In this document: positions 22,991-34,738 of the stretch, one piece after another
Layout of the letters: every line of letters starts with the position of its first letter
How positions within the stretch are numbered: the stretch's first letter is position 1
Origin: Suillus spraguei
Taxonomy: Eukaryota; Basidiomycota; Agaricomycetes; Boletales; Suillaceae
Length of the DNA stretch: 50,077 nt
Direction: 5' to 3'
Assembly: GCA_016800925.1 (NCBI GenBank)
Contig: JABCPU010000474.1
Span: forward strand, 1 to 50,077
The notes under the pieces: generated by a model
What the model was told of the DNA's origin: nothing
Databases searched by the model: none
What the model saw: the letters and a program-made list of their open reading frames with translations, nothing else
Translations under genes and position numbers: made by a program

Positions 22991-24023
22991 ATGTCTGCTC
23001 CCGCCACTACCATTCACAACGAACAAGCTTTGGCTGAGTACATCGCAAACGCTATCAACGTTGCGATTGCTCCAGTCCAAGAGCAAGTTCAAAGGCTCAG
23101 GAATATGAACGATGTCTTACAAGACCAGAACAAAAACTCCACGAAGAACTTCGCAATATAGGGAAAGAATTGATGAACTGGAAGCAAAACCAACATCAAC
23201 AGCAGGAACTCCCAAAATTGCGAAGCCAACAGAGTTCACTGGAGGAAAAGACTCCATCGATGTCGAAACATTCCTGGCACAAGTATCCCTTTACCTCACA
23301 CAATATCCCAACGCAACGCAACAACAACATCTCAGCTTAATGTTGTCTTATCTTAAGGGAAATGCCGGAAAATGGGCAGAACCTTACGTTAAGAAACAAG
23401 CTGCAGGAGAATTGGACTTCAATGAATTCTTAGAGAATTCTCACGCATGTTCAAAGATGAGAACAAAGAAGCGAAGGCCATCAGAGAATTAGAGACCCTT
23501 AGGCAAGGATCTAGTTCTGTTCCAGAATACGTTGCATCCTTCAAACAAAAGTCGGTATTCACAAACTTTCCGACTACGACCTTCGCCTTAAACTCCGATC
23601 TGGCTACAAACCCGGATCAAAGAACAACTCGCTCATGTTGCGCTCAAAGACAAGAATACTCTTAACAAACTGATTGAAAGAGCAGTAGAAATTGGGCAAA
23701 ACTTTGAAGAGTTGGACGCAGAGAAGAAGCGAAACACCTGGTGGACTCCCAAGTCTAACAGTGGAGTTCCTTCTTCATCAAGGGCTGGACCCAGTAACAG
23801 TGACGCTATGGATGTCGACTCCGGAAGGCAAAAGACTGCCCCCAAACCGCAAGGAAAGCCTGGTGCTTTCAAATGTTACAGATGCGGTGGAGAAGGCCAC
23901 ATGGCTAGGAACTGTAAAGAAGCGCCGAAACCAGCACAAGTGAAGGCATCGTCTGCCGAAGAAGAAACCGCGCCTAAATGGTTCAAGGACTGGTTATCCT
24001 CCAAAGAAGGCAAGGGTTTTTAG
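22991..24023 (+). pseudogene. gag: Gag of left chromovirus copy (frameshifted)
   Basis: Structural capsid/nucleocapsid protein. ATG 22991 opens MSAPATTIHNEQALAEY; a coiled coil follows (VQRLRNMNDVLQDQN), then a capsid-like region (FTGGKDSIDVETFLAQV, YLKGNAGKWAEPYV) and a C-terminal zinc knuckle CYRCGGEGHMARNC (about 23875-23916). The frame is broken by several single-base losses (near 23130, 23155, 23440, 23568 and 23620) that the right copy mostly lacks. It ends at TAG 24021-24023, overlapping pol by about 45 bp in the -1 frame, so the intact element would have used -1 frameshifting or a comparable recoding. Confidence 0.85.
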
Positions 24024-27000
24024 AAGGGTTGAAGTCAGAGTCTGCAGACCTAGACCCGAACAATCGATTCTCTATTCTTTCTAGTTTTTCAGATGTAACG
24101 GAAGTATATATACGATCCAAATCAGAGCATTTTTATATTCCGATTACACTGAAAGGAAAGAACAGACAAGCAGACGTAAAAGCACTTGTGGACTGTGGTG
24201 CATCAACATTATTTATAAGTGAAAGATTTGTGAAGAACAATGATGTCCGGTGTCGTAAATTATTGCGTCCCATACCAGTCAAAAACATTGATGGTTCCTT
24301 AAATGCCGCCGGAGCTATGACAAGATTCGCTGAAATAGGATTAAAGATTGGAGATCATGAAGAAGACAAAGCAGCCTTCATGGTTACAGATCTAGGAAGC
24401 GATGATGTTATTATCGGTATAGATTGGCTAAGGTATCATAATCCGGAGATTGATTGGAACGCAGGACGATTTGCTCTTACACGATGCCCAATTAAGTGTG
24501 AGACTAAAAAAGAAAAAAGACAAAAAAATAGAGAAAAACGAAAAACCCAAAAACAGGGTGACTTGCCAGATCTGATTCCCACGGAAGAGGAAGATGATGA
24601 CGAAGGCATGGCGAAGAAGAGGGCGATGGTTGAGGAAATAGAAGATGAAGATAGTCCAAAGAATGAATGGATTAGATATAAAGCTTCTATCGCCACAGAA
24701 CAAAAGTAGCAGAGGAAGCTACTAAGAAGAAAAAGTCTGTAGAAGAAATGGTTCCAGACTGGCTTCATGATTACCTGGGTGTATTCTCAGAAGAGGAATC
24801 AAAGAGATTTCCTGAAAGAAAGAAATGGGATCATGCGATAGATCTTAAAGATGAGAATGATCTTCCACCGAATGCAAAACCGTATCCTTTATCACCAAAA
24901 GAAATGGACACACTGAAAGATTGGTTAAAAGCCGAAACTGCATTAGGACGTATTAGAGATTCACAATCTCCTGTTGCAGCACCTTTCTTCTTTGTGGCCA
25001 AAAAAGATGGCAAATTACGACCAGTAATGGACTATAGAAAGCTCAATGAGAAAACGGTTAAAAACGCGTACCCTTTACCGAGATCTCAAGATCTAATTGA
25101 TGCTTTAACTGGTGCCACAATGTACTCCAAAATGGACGTACGATGGGGATACAATAATATTCGGATGAAAGAAGGAGACGAGTGGAAGGCAGCCTTCAAA
25201 ACGCCTTTTGGTCACCATGAACCAACCGTAATGTATTTCGGGTTGACGAATTCTCCAGCAACTTTCCAGACCATGATGAATGAAATATTTAGAGATCTTA
25301 TTGATGGAAAGACGGTCGTTGTCTACATCGATGACATCTTGGTCTTTACAAATGGAAATAAGGAGCAACACCGAAAAGTCGTGCGAGAAGTACTCAAACG
25401 ATTGAAAGATAATGACCTGTTCTTGAAACCAGAAAAATGTAGTTTCGAACAGTCTAAAGTCGAATTCTTAGGGTTGATCGTGGAAAAAGGCAATGTATCT
25501 ATGGACCCTGTGAAAGTAGAAGGAGTATTAAAATGGCCTGTTCCCAAATGCGTAAAAGACATACAAGCATTCATGGGTTTTGCCAACTTCTATCGAAGAT
25601 TCATATTGGGGTTCTCAGATATAGCCAGACCAATGAATGATTTGCTAAGAAAAGATGTTCCATGGAATTGGACGGAGAAACAACAAATGCATTTGATGAA
25701 TTGAAGAAACGATTCACAGAAGCTCCGCTCCTAGTAATGCCAGACGTTGAGAAAAAGAAAAGAATAGAGACCGATGCTTCTGATTATGCATCTGGTGCAG
25801 TACTTTCTCAACAAATGGAAGATGGACTATGGCATCCTGTCGCTTATTATTCAAAGTCAATGAATGATGCAGAACGAAATTACGACATTCATGACAAAGA
25901 ATTATTAGCAATCATTCGAGCGTTAGAAGAGTGGAGGCACTATGTGCAGGGAGCACCTCATCCTGTGGAAATCTGGACCGATCATAAGAATCTCGAGTAT
26001 TTCATGACGAGTCAAAAATTGACACGAAGGCAAGCCAGATGGAGTCTGTTCCTGGCGGAGTAGAATTTACACTCCAACATAAGCCTGGTGTAGTCAATGA
26101 TAAGGCCGATCGTCTGTCTCGGAGATCAGACCACAGAGGGGGGGTAGAAAACGACAATTCTGATCGCATTTTGCTTAAACCGGAATTTTTCAAAATCAAT
26201 GCTGCTAAAAGAGGCCAAGTTCTTATAGAAGGAGAAAAATCTCTTCTTAAAAAGATCAGACAAAGTACAGAACGAGAGCCTGAAGTGATGAAAGCGCTAG
26301 AAACGTTAAAAGCAGCACCGGTGCAATTGCGTAGAGGAGTCGAAGAATGGAATGTTGAAGATGGATTGGTGTTATTCCGAGGATTGGTCTATGTTCCAAA
26401 TGATAAAGAAATCCGCCGAGAGATTCTAGAGTTATTCCATGACTCACCACCGGCTGGACATCCTGGACGTGCCAAAACCTTAGAATTGATTTCCAGAAAC
26501 TATTGGTGGCCAATGATGACAAAAAGTGTTCACGACTATGTAGATGGTTGCGATCGTTGCAGACAAACAAAGGTCTATCCTAGTAAACCGACGGGACCTT
26601 TACAGCCAAATGAAGTTCCAGAAGGACCTTGGCAAACGATTACATGTGACCTGATTGTGGACCTACCAAAGAGTGAAGGGTGTGATAGCATTTTTGTTGT
26701 CGTTGATCGATTTACGAAACAAGCACACTTCATTCCCACCAATAAAGAAGTAGACTCGAAGGAAATTGCCGAGCTATTTTTGAAAAATGTATGGAAACAT
26801 CATGGAACACCAAAGAAAGTGATTTCAGATAGAGGAACACAGTTCGTATCGAAATTTATGGGACAAATGTCAAAAAGATTAGGCACAAAATGGTCTGCTT
26901 CGACCGCCTATCATCCCCATACGGACGGACAAACAGAACGCGTAAATCAAGAAGTTGAACAATATTTACGCCTGTTTACCTCTTATAGACAAAATGATTG

Positions 27001-27650
27001 GGTATCTTGGTTGCCGATTGCAGAATTCTCGCATAATAACGCAGTCACAGTCACCGGTCATAGCCCTTTCAAAGTTCTATATGGATATAATCCAGAATTC
27101 ACGATATCTCCTAATTCCAACTCCCGTATTCCTGTTGCCGATGAAAGAGTGGATCAAATGAAAGAAGCAAGAGATGATGCGGAAAATACTTTGAAACTAG
27201 TCAATGAACGAATGAAACGGTTCTATGACAAAGGAGTAAAAGACGCACCACAGTATAAAAAGGGAGACAAAGTCTGGCTAGACGCAAAAACATTAAACAA
27301 CGTCGTCCAAGTCAAAAACTGTCAGATCGTCGTCTTGGGCCCTTTGAAATACTAGAGAAGATTGGCGAGGTGAACTATAAATTGAAATTACCGCAAATTA
27401 TCAGATCCATCCGGTTTTTCACGTTCAATTACTCACCCCATACTATGCATCTCAAATGATCCTCATTCTCAACCCACCGACCACCTCCTGACATAGTTGA
27501 CGATCAGGAAGAATTTGTTGTAGAAGAAGTATTAGATAGCGATTATTCCGAGGAAAGCTGCAATACCGAGTAAAATGGGAAGGATATCCATAGAAGAATC
27601 GACATGGGAACCAGAAGAAAACGTAAAGAATCCCGATCATAAAAATCCCG
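23978..27650 (+). pseudogene. pol: Pol of left chromovirus copy (frameshifted)
   Basis: Order: aspartic protease with DCGAS (about 24190), lysine- and glutamate-rich linker, reverse transcriptase with KMDVRWGYNNIR and YIDDILVF (about 25324), RNase H (ETDASDYASG, TDHKNLEYF), integrase with an HHCC zinc-binding part (HPGRAKTLEL...CDRCRQTK) and DDE core (CDLIVDL, ISDRGTQF, DGQTERVNQE), and a C-terminal chromodomain relic near 27500-27640. PR-RT-RH-IN order and the chromodomain make this a Ty3/gypsy chromovirus. Frames break near 24709, 25690, 26063, 27295 and 27390 by one-base changes, mostly losses. No 3' LTR follows; the sequence enters the palindrome centre. Confidence 0.9.
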
Positions 27651-27710
27651 ATTTTCAGAAGATTCTTTTGGTTTTAGCCGCCGTGGATTCTTTTTATGAA
27701 ATTCTGCTAT
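27639..27710. other. Palindrome centre
   Basis: A ~72 bp stretch between the arms, with ATCCCGAT/ATCGGG pieces and CATAAAAA/TTTTTATG as imperfect internal dyads. It appears to hold the last codons or 3' flank of pol from each side; no LTR and no target duplication. Confidence 0.7.
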
Positions 27711-30700
27711 AAGAATCGGGAATTCTTTACGTTTTTCTGGTTCCCATGTCGATTCTTCTATCGGATATCCTTCCCATTTTACTCGTATTGCAGCTTTCCT
27801 CGGAATATCGGCTATCTAATACTTCTTCTACAACAAATTCTTCCTGATCGTCAACTATGTCAGGAGGTGGTCGGGTGGGTTGAGAATGAGGGATCATTTG
27901 AGATGCATAGTATGGGGTGAGTAATTGAACGTGAAAAACCGGATGGATCTGATAATTTGCCGGTAATTTCAATTTTAGTTCACTCGCCAATCTTCTCTAG
28001 TATTTCAAAGGGCCCAAGACGACGATCTGACAGTTTTTGACTTGGACGACTTGTTTAATGTTTTTTGCGTCTAGCCAGACTTTGTCTCCCTTTTTATACT
28101 GTGGTGCGTCTTTTACTCCTTTGTCATAGAACCGTTTCATTCGTTCATTGACTAGTTTCAAAGTATTTTCCGCATCATCTCTTGCTTCTTTCATTTGATC
28201 CACTCTTTCATCGGCAACAGGAATACGGGAGTTGGAATTAGGAGATATCGTGAATTCTGGATTATATCCATATAGAACTTTGAAAGGGCTATGACCGGTG
28301 ACTGTGACTGCGTTATTATGCGAGAATTCTGCAATCGGCAACCAAGATACCCAATCATTTTGTCTATAAGAGGTAAACAGGCGTAAATATTGTTCAACTT
28401 CTTGATTTACGCGTTCTGTTTGTCCGTCCGTATGGGGATGATAGGCGGTCGAAGCAGACCATTTTGTGCCTAATCTTTTTGACATTTGTCCCATAAATTT
28501 CGATACGAACTGTGTTCCTCTATCTGAAATCACTTTCTTTGGTGTTCCATGATGTTTCCATACATTTTTCAAAAATAGCTCGGCAATTTCCTTCGAGTCT
28601 ACTTCTTTATTGGTGGGAATGAAGTGTGCTTGTTTCGTAAATCGATCAACGACAACAAAAATGCTATCACACCCTTCACTCTTTGGTAGGTCCACAATCA
28701 GGTCACATGTAATCGTTTGCCAAGGTCCTTCTGGAACTTCATTTGGCTGTAAAGGTCCCGTCGGTTTACTAGGATAGACCTTTGTTTGTCTGCAACGATC
28801 GCAACCATCTACATAGTCGTGAACACTTTTTGTCATCATTGGCCACCAATAGTTTCTGGAAATCAATTCTAAGGTTTTGGCACGTCCAGGATGTCCAGCC
28901 GGTGGTGAGTCATGGAATAACTCTAGAATCTCTCGGCGGATTTCTTTATCATTTGGAACATAGACCAATCCTCGGAATAACACCAATCCATCTTCAACAT
29001 TCCATTCTTCGACTCCTCTACGCAATTGCACCGGTGCTGCTTTTAACGTTTCTAGCGCTTTCATTACTTCAGGCTCTCGTTCTGTACTTTGTCTGATCTT
29101 TTTAAGAAGAGATTTTTCTCCTTCTATAAGAACTTGGCCTCTTTTAGCAGCATTGATTTTGAAAAATTCCGGTTTAAGCAAAATGCGATCAGAATTGTCG
29201 TTTTCTACCCCCCCTCTGTGGTCTGATCTCCGAGACAGACGATCGGCCTTATCATTGACTACACCAGGCTTATGTTGGAGTGTAAATTCGTACTCCGCCA
29301 GGAACAGACTCCATCTGGCTTGCCTTCGTGTCAATTTTTGACTCGTCATGAAATACTCGAGATTCTTATGATCGGTCCAGATTTCCACAGGATGAGGTGC
29401 TCCCTGCACATAGTGCCTCCACTCTTCTAACGCTCGAATGATTGCTAATAATTCTTTGTCATGAATGTCGTAATTTCGTTCTGCATCATTCATTGACTTT
29501 GAATAATAAGCGACAGGATGCCATAGTCCATCTTCCATTTGTTGAGAAAGTACTGCACCAGATGCATAATCAGAAGCATCGGTCTCTATTCTTTTCTTTT
29601 TCTCAACGTCTGGCATTACTAGGAGCGGAGCTTCTGTGAATCGTTTCTTCAATTCATCAAATGCATTTTGTTGTTTCTCCGTCCAATTCCATGGAACATC
29701 TTTTCTTAGCAAATCATTCATTGGTCTGGCTATATCTGAGAACCCCAATATGAATCTTCGATAGAAGTTGGCAAAACCCATGAATGCTTGTATGTCTTTT
29801 ACGCATTTGGGAACAGGCCATTTTAATACTCCTTCTACTTTCACAGGGTCCATAGATACATTGCCTTTTTCCACGATCAACCCTAAGAATTCGACTTTAG
29901 ACTGTTCGAAACTACATTTTTCTGGTTTCAAGAACAGGTCATTATCTTTCAATCGTTTGAGTACTTCTCGCACGACTTTTCGGTGTTGCTCCTTATTTCC
30001 ATTTGTAAAGACCAAGATGTCATCGATGTAGACAACGACCGTCTTTCCATCAATAAGATCTCTAAATATTTCATTCATCATGGTCTGGAAAGTTGCTGGA
30101 GAATTCGTCAACCCGAAATACATTACGGTTGGTTCATGGTGACCAAAAGGCGTTTTGAAGGCTGCCTTCCACTCGTCTCCTTCTTTCATCCGAATATTAT
30201 TGTATCCCCATCGTACATCCATTTTGGAGTACATTGTGGCACCAGTTAAAGCATCAATTAGATCTTGAGATCTCGGTAAAGGGTACGCGTTTTTAACCGT
30301 TTTCTCATTGAGCTTTCTATAGTCCATTACTGGTCGTAATTTGCCATCTTTTTTGGCCACAAAGAAGAAAGGTGCTGCAACAGGAGATTGTGAATCTCTA
30401 ATACGTCCTAATGCAGTTTCGGCTTTTAACCAATCTTTCAGTGTGTCCATTTCTTTGGTGATAAAGGATACGGTTTTGCATTCGGTGGAAGATCATTCTC
30501 ATCTTTAAGATCTATCGCATGATCCCATTTCTTTCTTTCAGGAAATCTCTTTGATTCCTCTTCTGAGAATACACCCAGGTAATCATGAAGCCAGTCTGGA
30601 ACCATTTCTTCTACAGACTTTTTCTTCTTAGTAGCTTCCTCTGCTACCTTTTGTTCTGTGGCGATAGAAGCTTTATATCTAATCCATTCATTCTTTGGAC

Positions 30701-31376
30701 TATCTTCATCTTCTATTTCCTCAACCATCGCCCTCTTCTTCGCCATGCCTTCGTCATCATCTTCCTCTTCCGTGGGAATCAGATCTGGCAAGTCACCCTG
30801 TTTTTGGGTTTTTCGTTTTTCTCTATTTTTTTGTCTTTTTTCTTTTTTAGTCTCACACTTAATTGGGCATCGTGTAAGAGCAAATCGTCCTGCGTTCCAA
30901 TCAATCTCTGGATTATGATACCTTAGCCAATCTATACCGATAATAACATCATCGCTTCCTAGATCTGTAACCATGAAGGCTGCTTTGTCTTCTTCATGAT
31001 CTCCAATCTTTAATCCTATTTCAGCGAATCTTGTCATAGCTCCGGCGGCATTTAAGGAACCATCAATGTTCTTGACTGGTATGGGACGCAATAATTTACG
31101 ACACCGGACATCATTGTTCTTCACAAATCTTTCACTTATAAATAATGTTGATGCACCACAGTCCACAAGTGCTTTTACGTCTGCTTGTCTGTTCTTTCCT
31201 TTCAGTGTAATCGGAATATAAAAATGCTCTGATTTGGATCGTATATACACTTCCGTTACATCTGAAAAACTAGAAAGAATAGAGAATCGATTGTTCGGGT
31301 CTAGGTCTGCAGACTCTGACTTCAACCCTTCTAAAAACCCTTGCCTTCTTTGGAGGATAACCAGTCCTTGAACCAT
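27711..31376 (-). pseudogene. pol: Pol of right chromovirus copy
   Basis: Same protein as the left copy and better preserved: one open stretch of 817 codons (30450-27997) covers reverse transcriptase, RNase H and integrase, and another of 312 codons (31376-30438) covers protease to the start of RT. The only break between them is a single-base loss at about 30456 (the left copy is intact there). The chromodomain region after 27997 is also shifted in frame (reading ...VVEEVLDSRYSEE then out of frame). The catalytic YIDD, the DDE triad and DCGAS are all present. Two or three single-base indels separate it from an intact enzyme, so it is a young copy. Confidence 0.9.
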
Positions 31377-32366
31377 TTAGGCGCGGTTTCTTCTTCGGCA
31401 GACGATGCCTTCACTTGCGCTGGTTTTGGCGCTTCTTTACAGTTCCTAGCCATGTGGCCTTCTCCACCGCATCTGTAACATTTGAAAGCACCAGGCTTTC
31501 CTTGCGGTTTGGGGGCAGTCTTTTGCCTTCCGGAGTCGACATCCATAGCGTCACTGTTACTGGGTCCAGCCCTTGATGAAGAAGGAACTCCACTGTTAGA
31601 CTTGGGAGTCCACCAGGTGTTTCGCTTCTTCTCTGCGTCCAACTCTTCAAAGTTTTGCCCAATTTCTACTGCTCTTTCAATAGTTTGTTAAGAGTATTCT
31701 TGTCTTTGAGCGCAACATGAGCGAGTTGTTCTTTGATCCGGGTTTGTAGACCAGATCGGAGTTTAAGGCGGAGGTCGTAGTCGGAGAAGTTTGTGAATAC
31801 CGACTTTTGTTTGAAGGATGCAACGTATTCTGGAACAGAACTAGATCCTTGCCTAAGGGTCTCTAATTCTCTGATGGCCTTCGCTTCTTTGTTCTCATCT
31901 TTAAACATGCGTGAGAACTCCTCTAAGAATTCATTGAAGTCCAATTCTCCTGCAGCTTGTTTCTTAACGTAAGGTTCTGCCCATTTTCCGGCATTTCCCT
32001 TAAGATAAGACAACATTAAGCTGAGATGTTGTTGTTGCGTTGCGTTGGGTATTGTGTGAGGTAAAGGGATACTTGTGCCAGGAATGTTTCGACATCGATG
32101 GAATCTTTTCCTCCAGTGAACTCTGTTGGCTTCGCAATTTTGGGAGTTCCTCCTGTTGATGTTGGTTTTGCTTCCAGTTCATCAATTCTTTCCCTATATT
32201 GACGAAGTTCTTCATGGAGTTTTTCGTTCTGGTCTTGTAAGACATCGTTCATATTCCTGAGTCTTTGAACTTGCTCTTGGACTGGAGCAATCGCAACATT
32301 GATAGCATTTGCGATGTACTCAGCCAAAGCTTGTTCATTGTGAATGGTAGTGGCGGGAGCAGACAT
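31331..32366 (-). pseudogene. gag: Gag of right chromovirus copy
   Basis: ATG at 32366. Compared with the left copy the coiled-coil segment is intact (NDVLQDQNEKLHEELRQY). A one-base loss near 32050 shifts the frame after LYLTQYP, another break falls near 31680, and the zinc knuckle CYRCGGEGHMARNC is kept. Ends at 31331, overlapping pol (start region 31376) in the -1 frame. Confidence 0.85.
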
Positions 32367-33137
32367 AGTACCAGTTGTTTTCTGGAACCCGATTTACTGA
32401 TGTCTGTGGTTGACTAGTCGTAACGGTCAACCCGAAAGGAAAGATGGTGAAGAGGAGATGGGAAAAGAAGTATGTAAATGGAAAACTGAGCGGTCCCCGA
32501 TATCTGATCGGATCTACCACGTACTCAGGTCCTAAAGGGTTCTTTAATCAACCCAACTAGGCGCTTCCCTATTTACTAACTAAGAAAACTATAGTAAAGG
32601 TTTTTGTGATCTTCCAAGTGGGAAAAACTCGAGGGACACGGTGCTCTTCCAGCCGAAGCTTACAAGCGACCAGTCTATCTTGGACAACGAGGCAATTCCA
32701 CTAAATACTTCGAAGAAGACTAGACCTTCTATCGTATGAAGAGAAAACTATCGTAAAAAGGAAACTATGTAGAGCTCAGCAGGCAGGGTCTTGGGCCAGC
32801 ACTGAGGTCACGGATCGAACACCTAATGTTGCTCGTCCACCGTCTACTAGCAGCAGCAATGTAAGGCTGGGCCTGGTAGAGGTCTACTAACTACAAAAGA
32901 CTATTGGTAGAAATGCGCTCAAATGAGCAAAGGGGAGAAGAAAGATCGCGACTTTTTAGGGTCGGGCAAGACAAAACGTTTTGTACTAGCCTGCAAGTGC
33001 GAGTGCCTTTACAGACGCGTACAGAAGATGATAAGAGACTTTTGAGAGTCGTCTACAACGGTACTATCGTTGAAGAGGAATCCAAAAGAAAGTATGCAGC
33101 GGTATGCGAGTCGGAGTCCCCTAAAGTTCAAACCTAA
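32367..33137 (-). other. 5' leader of right chromovirus
   Basis: Mirror of 22216-22990. It contains the primer-site equivalent (AGTTCAAACCT on plus at 33125-33135) next to the LTR edge. No ORF of note. Confidence 0.6.
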
Positions 33138-33613
33138 TGTTACAACCCACAAAACGAATTAACGCTAGGGCAGAGACTAGGACTCAAACTAAGGTTATCA
33201 CAGAGAAAGAGAGGAGCAAGGACGTCTTGGATTGCTACCAGTGTAGATACAAGAGGTTTGAACTAAAGAACTACTACAGCGAAACTAGCTAACTATATAC
33301 ACATATTGAAACTGAGATATAAACTGAGTTTGAAACTACTAGCCAATCATAAAATAGAAATGAGAATCGTACGATGTGATAATTGTGACATTGTTATGAC
33401 ATCATATTCTAGAAGGTTCTAAGATCACGTGACACTATCTTATCTTATCTTATCCGATAGCATCATAAAAGATCTCTTCGTCTTCATCAGAAAGTTCGGT
33501 TATAGAAGCAATTATAGGGATTTCAATGGAGTTTGTATTTGTCTTAGCGCTGGGTTTAGACGCTTTAGGGAAATTGAGGAAAGAGTAATGATTTGTATTT
33601 GGAATTCGTGACA
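33138..33613 (-). mobile_element. 5' LTR of right chromovirus copy
   Basis: 476 bp; on minus it begins TGTCACGAATTCC and ends TTGTAACA. Compared with the left LTR it shows true substitutions, mainly C/T or G/A (for example in the segment matching 21830-21890), unlike the internal region, which differs mainly by indels. Confidence 0.85.
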
Positions 33614-34532
33614 GTTGGTTCTCAACGGTAGTCGTCCATGCATCCCCTGCCTTGACGGCGATCTTGTCTTTCGCAGGAAATAAAGAGGATCGCAAGAGCA
33701 CTATCTTCACATTGTCTTTCGCCTGCAACACAATCCATGCGTCATTGAACAGCACTATGTTAATCGAGCGCGTTTTTGTGGGTGTTGCTGTGCTGGATTG
33801 AGAATTGAGTTGCCTTGTGGCCTTTCCTCTTTCTATTCCTGTTTGACGGGATCTGCGTGTAGTCCTTGACCGAGTCGTTCCACTGGATTCTGTCCAGCAG
33901 AGGCGCATAGCCATGAGGGGAGTGTGAGATTGAGGTAAATTATTAGGGATATTCAGATGAGGTTCTAAGTGCATGGCACCGCTGGTTGATGCATGGGGTT
34001 GGGGCAGGCCATGATTCACACTGGCTGATATCCTGGGAGCATCAGCCTGAGGGTGAGGCAAGTCATGGTTCAGTGAGGTGGCACTGGCAAACATCTCGGA
34101 AAGTTGGGACAAGTTCAGCGATCCCTGACTATGATCAAGGGGATTGTAGCGATCAGAGGGTGTGGGTTGCCAGGCCCAGGCTGCTGGAGTGACATCTTGG
34201 TCTTCATCAAGATCCCATGCCTCATTAAACACAAGCCAGAATTGGTGACCATGTGTGGCAGTCATCCCAGCTGCAGACTCAGAAAAGTGAGGAGGGTAAT
34301 AGTATGGGATGGGGTGATGTAGTATTCCGTGAGTGTGCCAACCCATAGCGGCATGGCCGCCCTGCTGATCAGGGATGTTATGGTTGGAGGGAAATTGGCC
34401 AGCCCAGGAAAAATCATCTTTGTTGTGATACATATTAGAAGTACTACGGACTGTTGGAGATTCTTCCTTGTTGCTGCAATGGGCAGCTGCTGCTGTTGGC
34501 AATGGCCCGCGGTTCCAAGATTGGTTGAACAT
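33614..34532 (-). pseudogene. Hypothetical gene truncated by LTR (possibly DUF6532-like)
   Basis: ATG at 34532 opens MFNQSWNRGPLPTAAAAHC. The first ~220 residues are low-complexity and rich in His, Pro, Ser and Gln (disordered); then a basic patch (TTRSRTTRRSRQTG) and the start of a folded part (NIVLFNDAWIVLQAKDN...LFPAKDKIAVKAGDAW). After ...TTTVENQ the frame crosses into the chromovirus LTR at 33613 and stays open to 33450, making a chimeric 360-codon ORF. The layout, a disordered N-terminus then a helical domain with a '(N/L)FP' loop and DAW motif, recalls DUF6532 proteins common in basidiomycetes, but this is a weak call. The rest of the gene is not on the other side of the palindrome. 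Confidence 0.5.
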
Positions 34533-34738
34533 GTTGGTGGAGGGTTAAGTGATTCATCTTGGACTAATGGAACGATGTGGGCACGTGAGGTTAATCAGTG
34601 AATCAATTCAATGATAATGATAACTTTGAGTCTGATCATCTCTCGAGGCCTCAGCAGGACCGTCTAGCCATAACCGACACCCTGTTTCAACATACAGCAC
34701 ATGACCGTGAGTTCCTGGGCATAGTAGTCTGAAGCCGA
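34533..34738. other. 5' flank of the truncated gene
   Basis: About 200 bp upstream of ATG 34532, before the LTR element at 34739; could hold its promoter. There are no clear motifs besides ATGATAATGATAA at 34611-34623. Confidence 0.4.

Larger units (their letters stand above)
21746..33613. repeat. Giant palindrome of two inverted chromovirus copies
   Basis: The left arm (21746-27638) reads LTR-gag-pol on plus; the right arm (27711-33613) is the same element on minus. The arms are nearly identical over about 5.9 kb and meet at a ~72 bp centre. LTRs are only at the outer ends; neither copy has its own 3' LTR. The outer flanks GTCCC (left) and GTTGG (right) do not match, so there is no target duplication for the unit as a whole. 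Confidence 0.93.

Noticed and set aside
24428..24768. Hydrophobic minus-strand ORFs opposite pol, repeated in the right arm
   Set aside because: Shadows of the lysine/glutamate-rich pol linker read on the other strand.
21746..33613. Reading the palindrome as a normal full-length LTR element with 5' and 3' LTRs
   Set aside because: The LTRs are inverted relative to each other and gag-pol is present twice in opposite directions.
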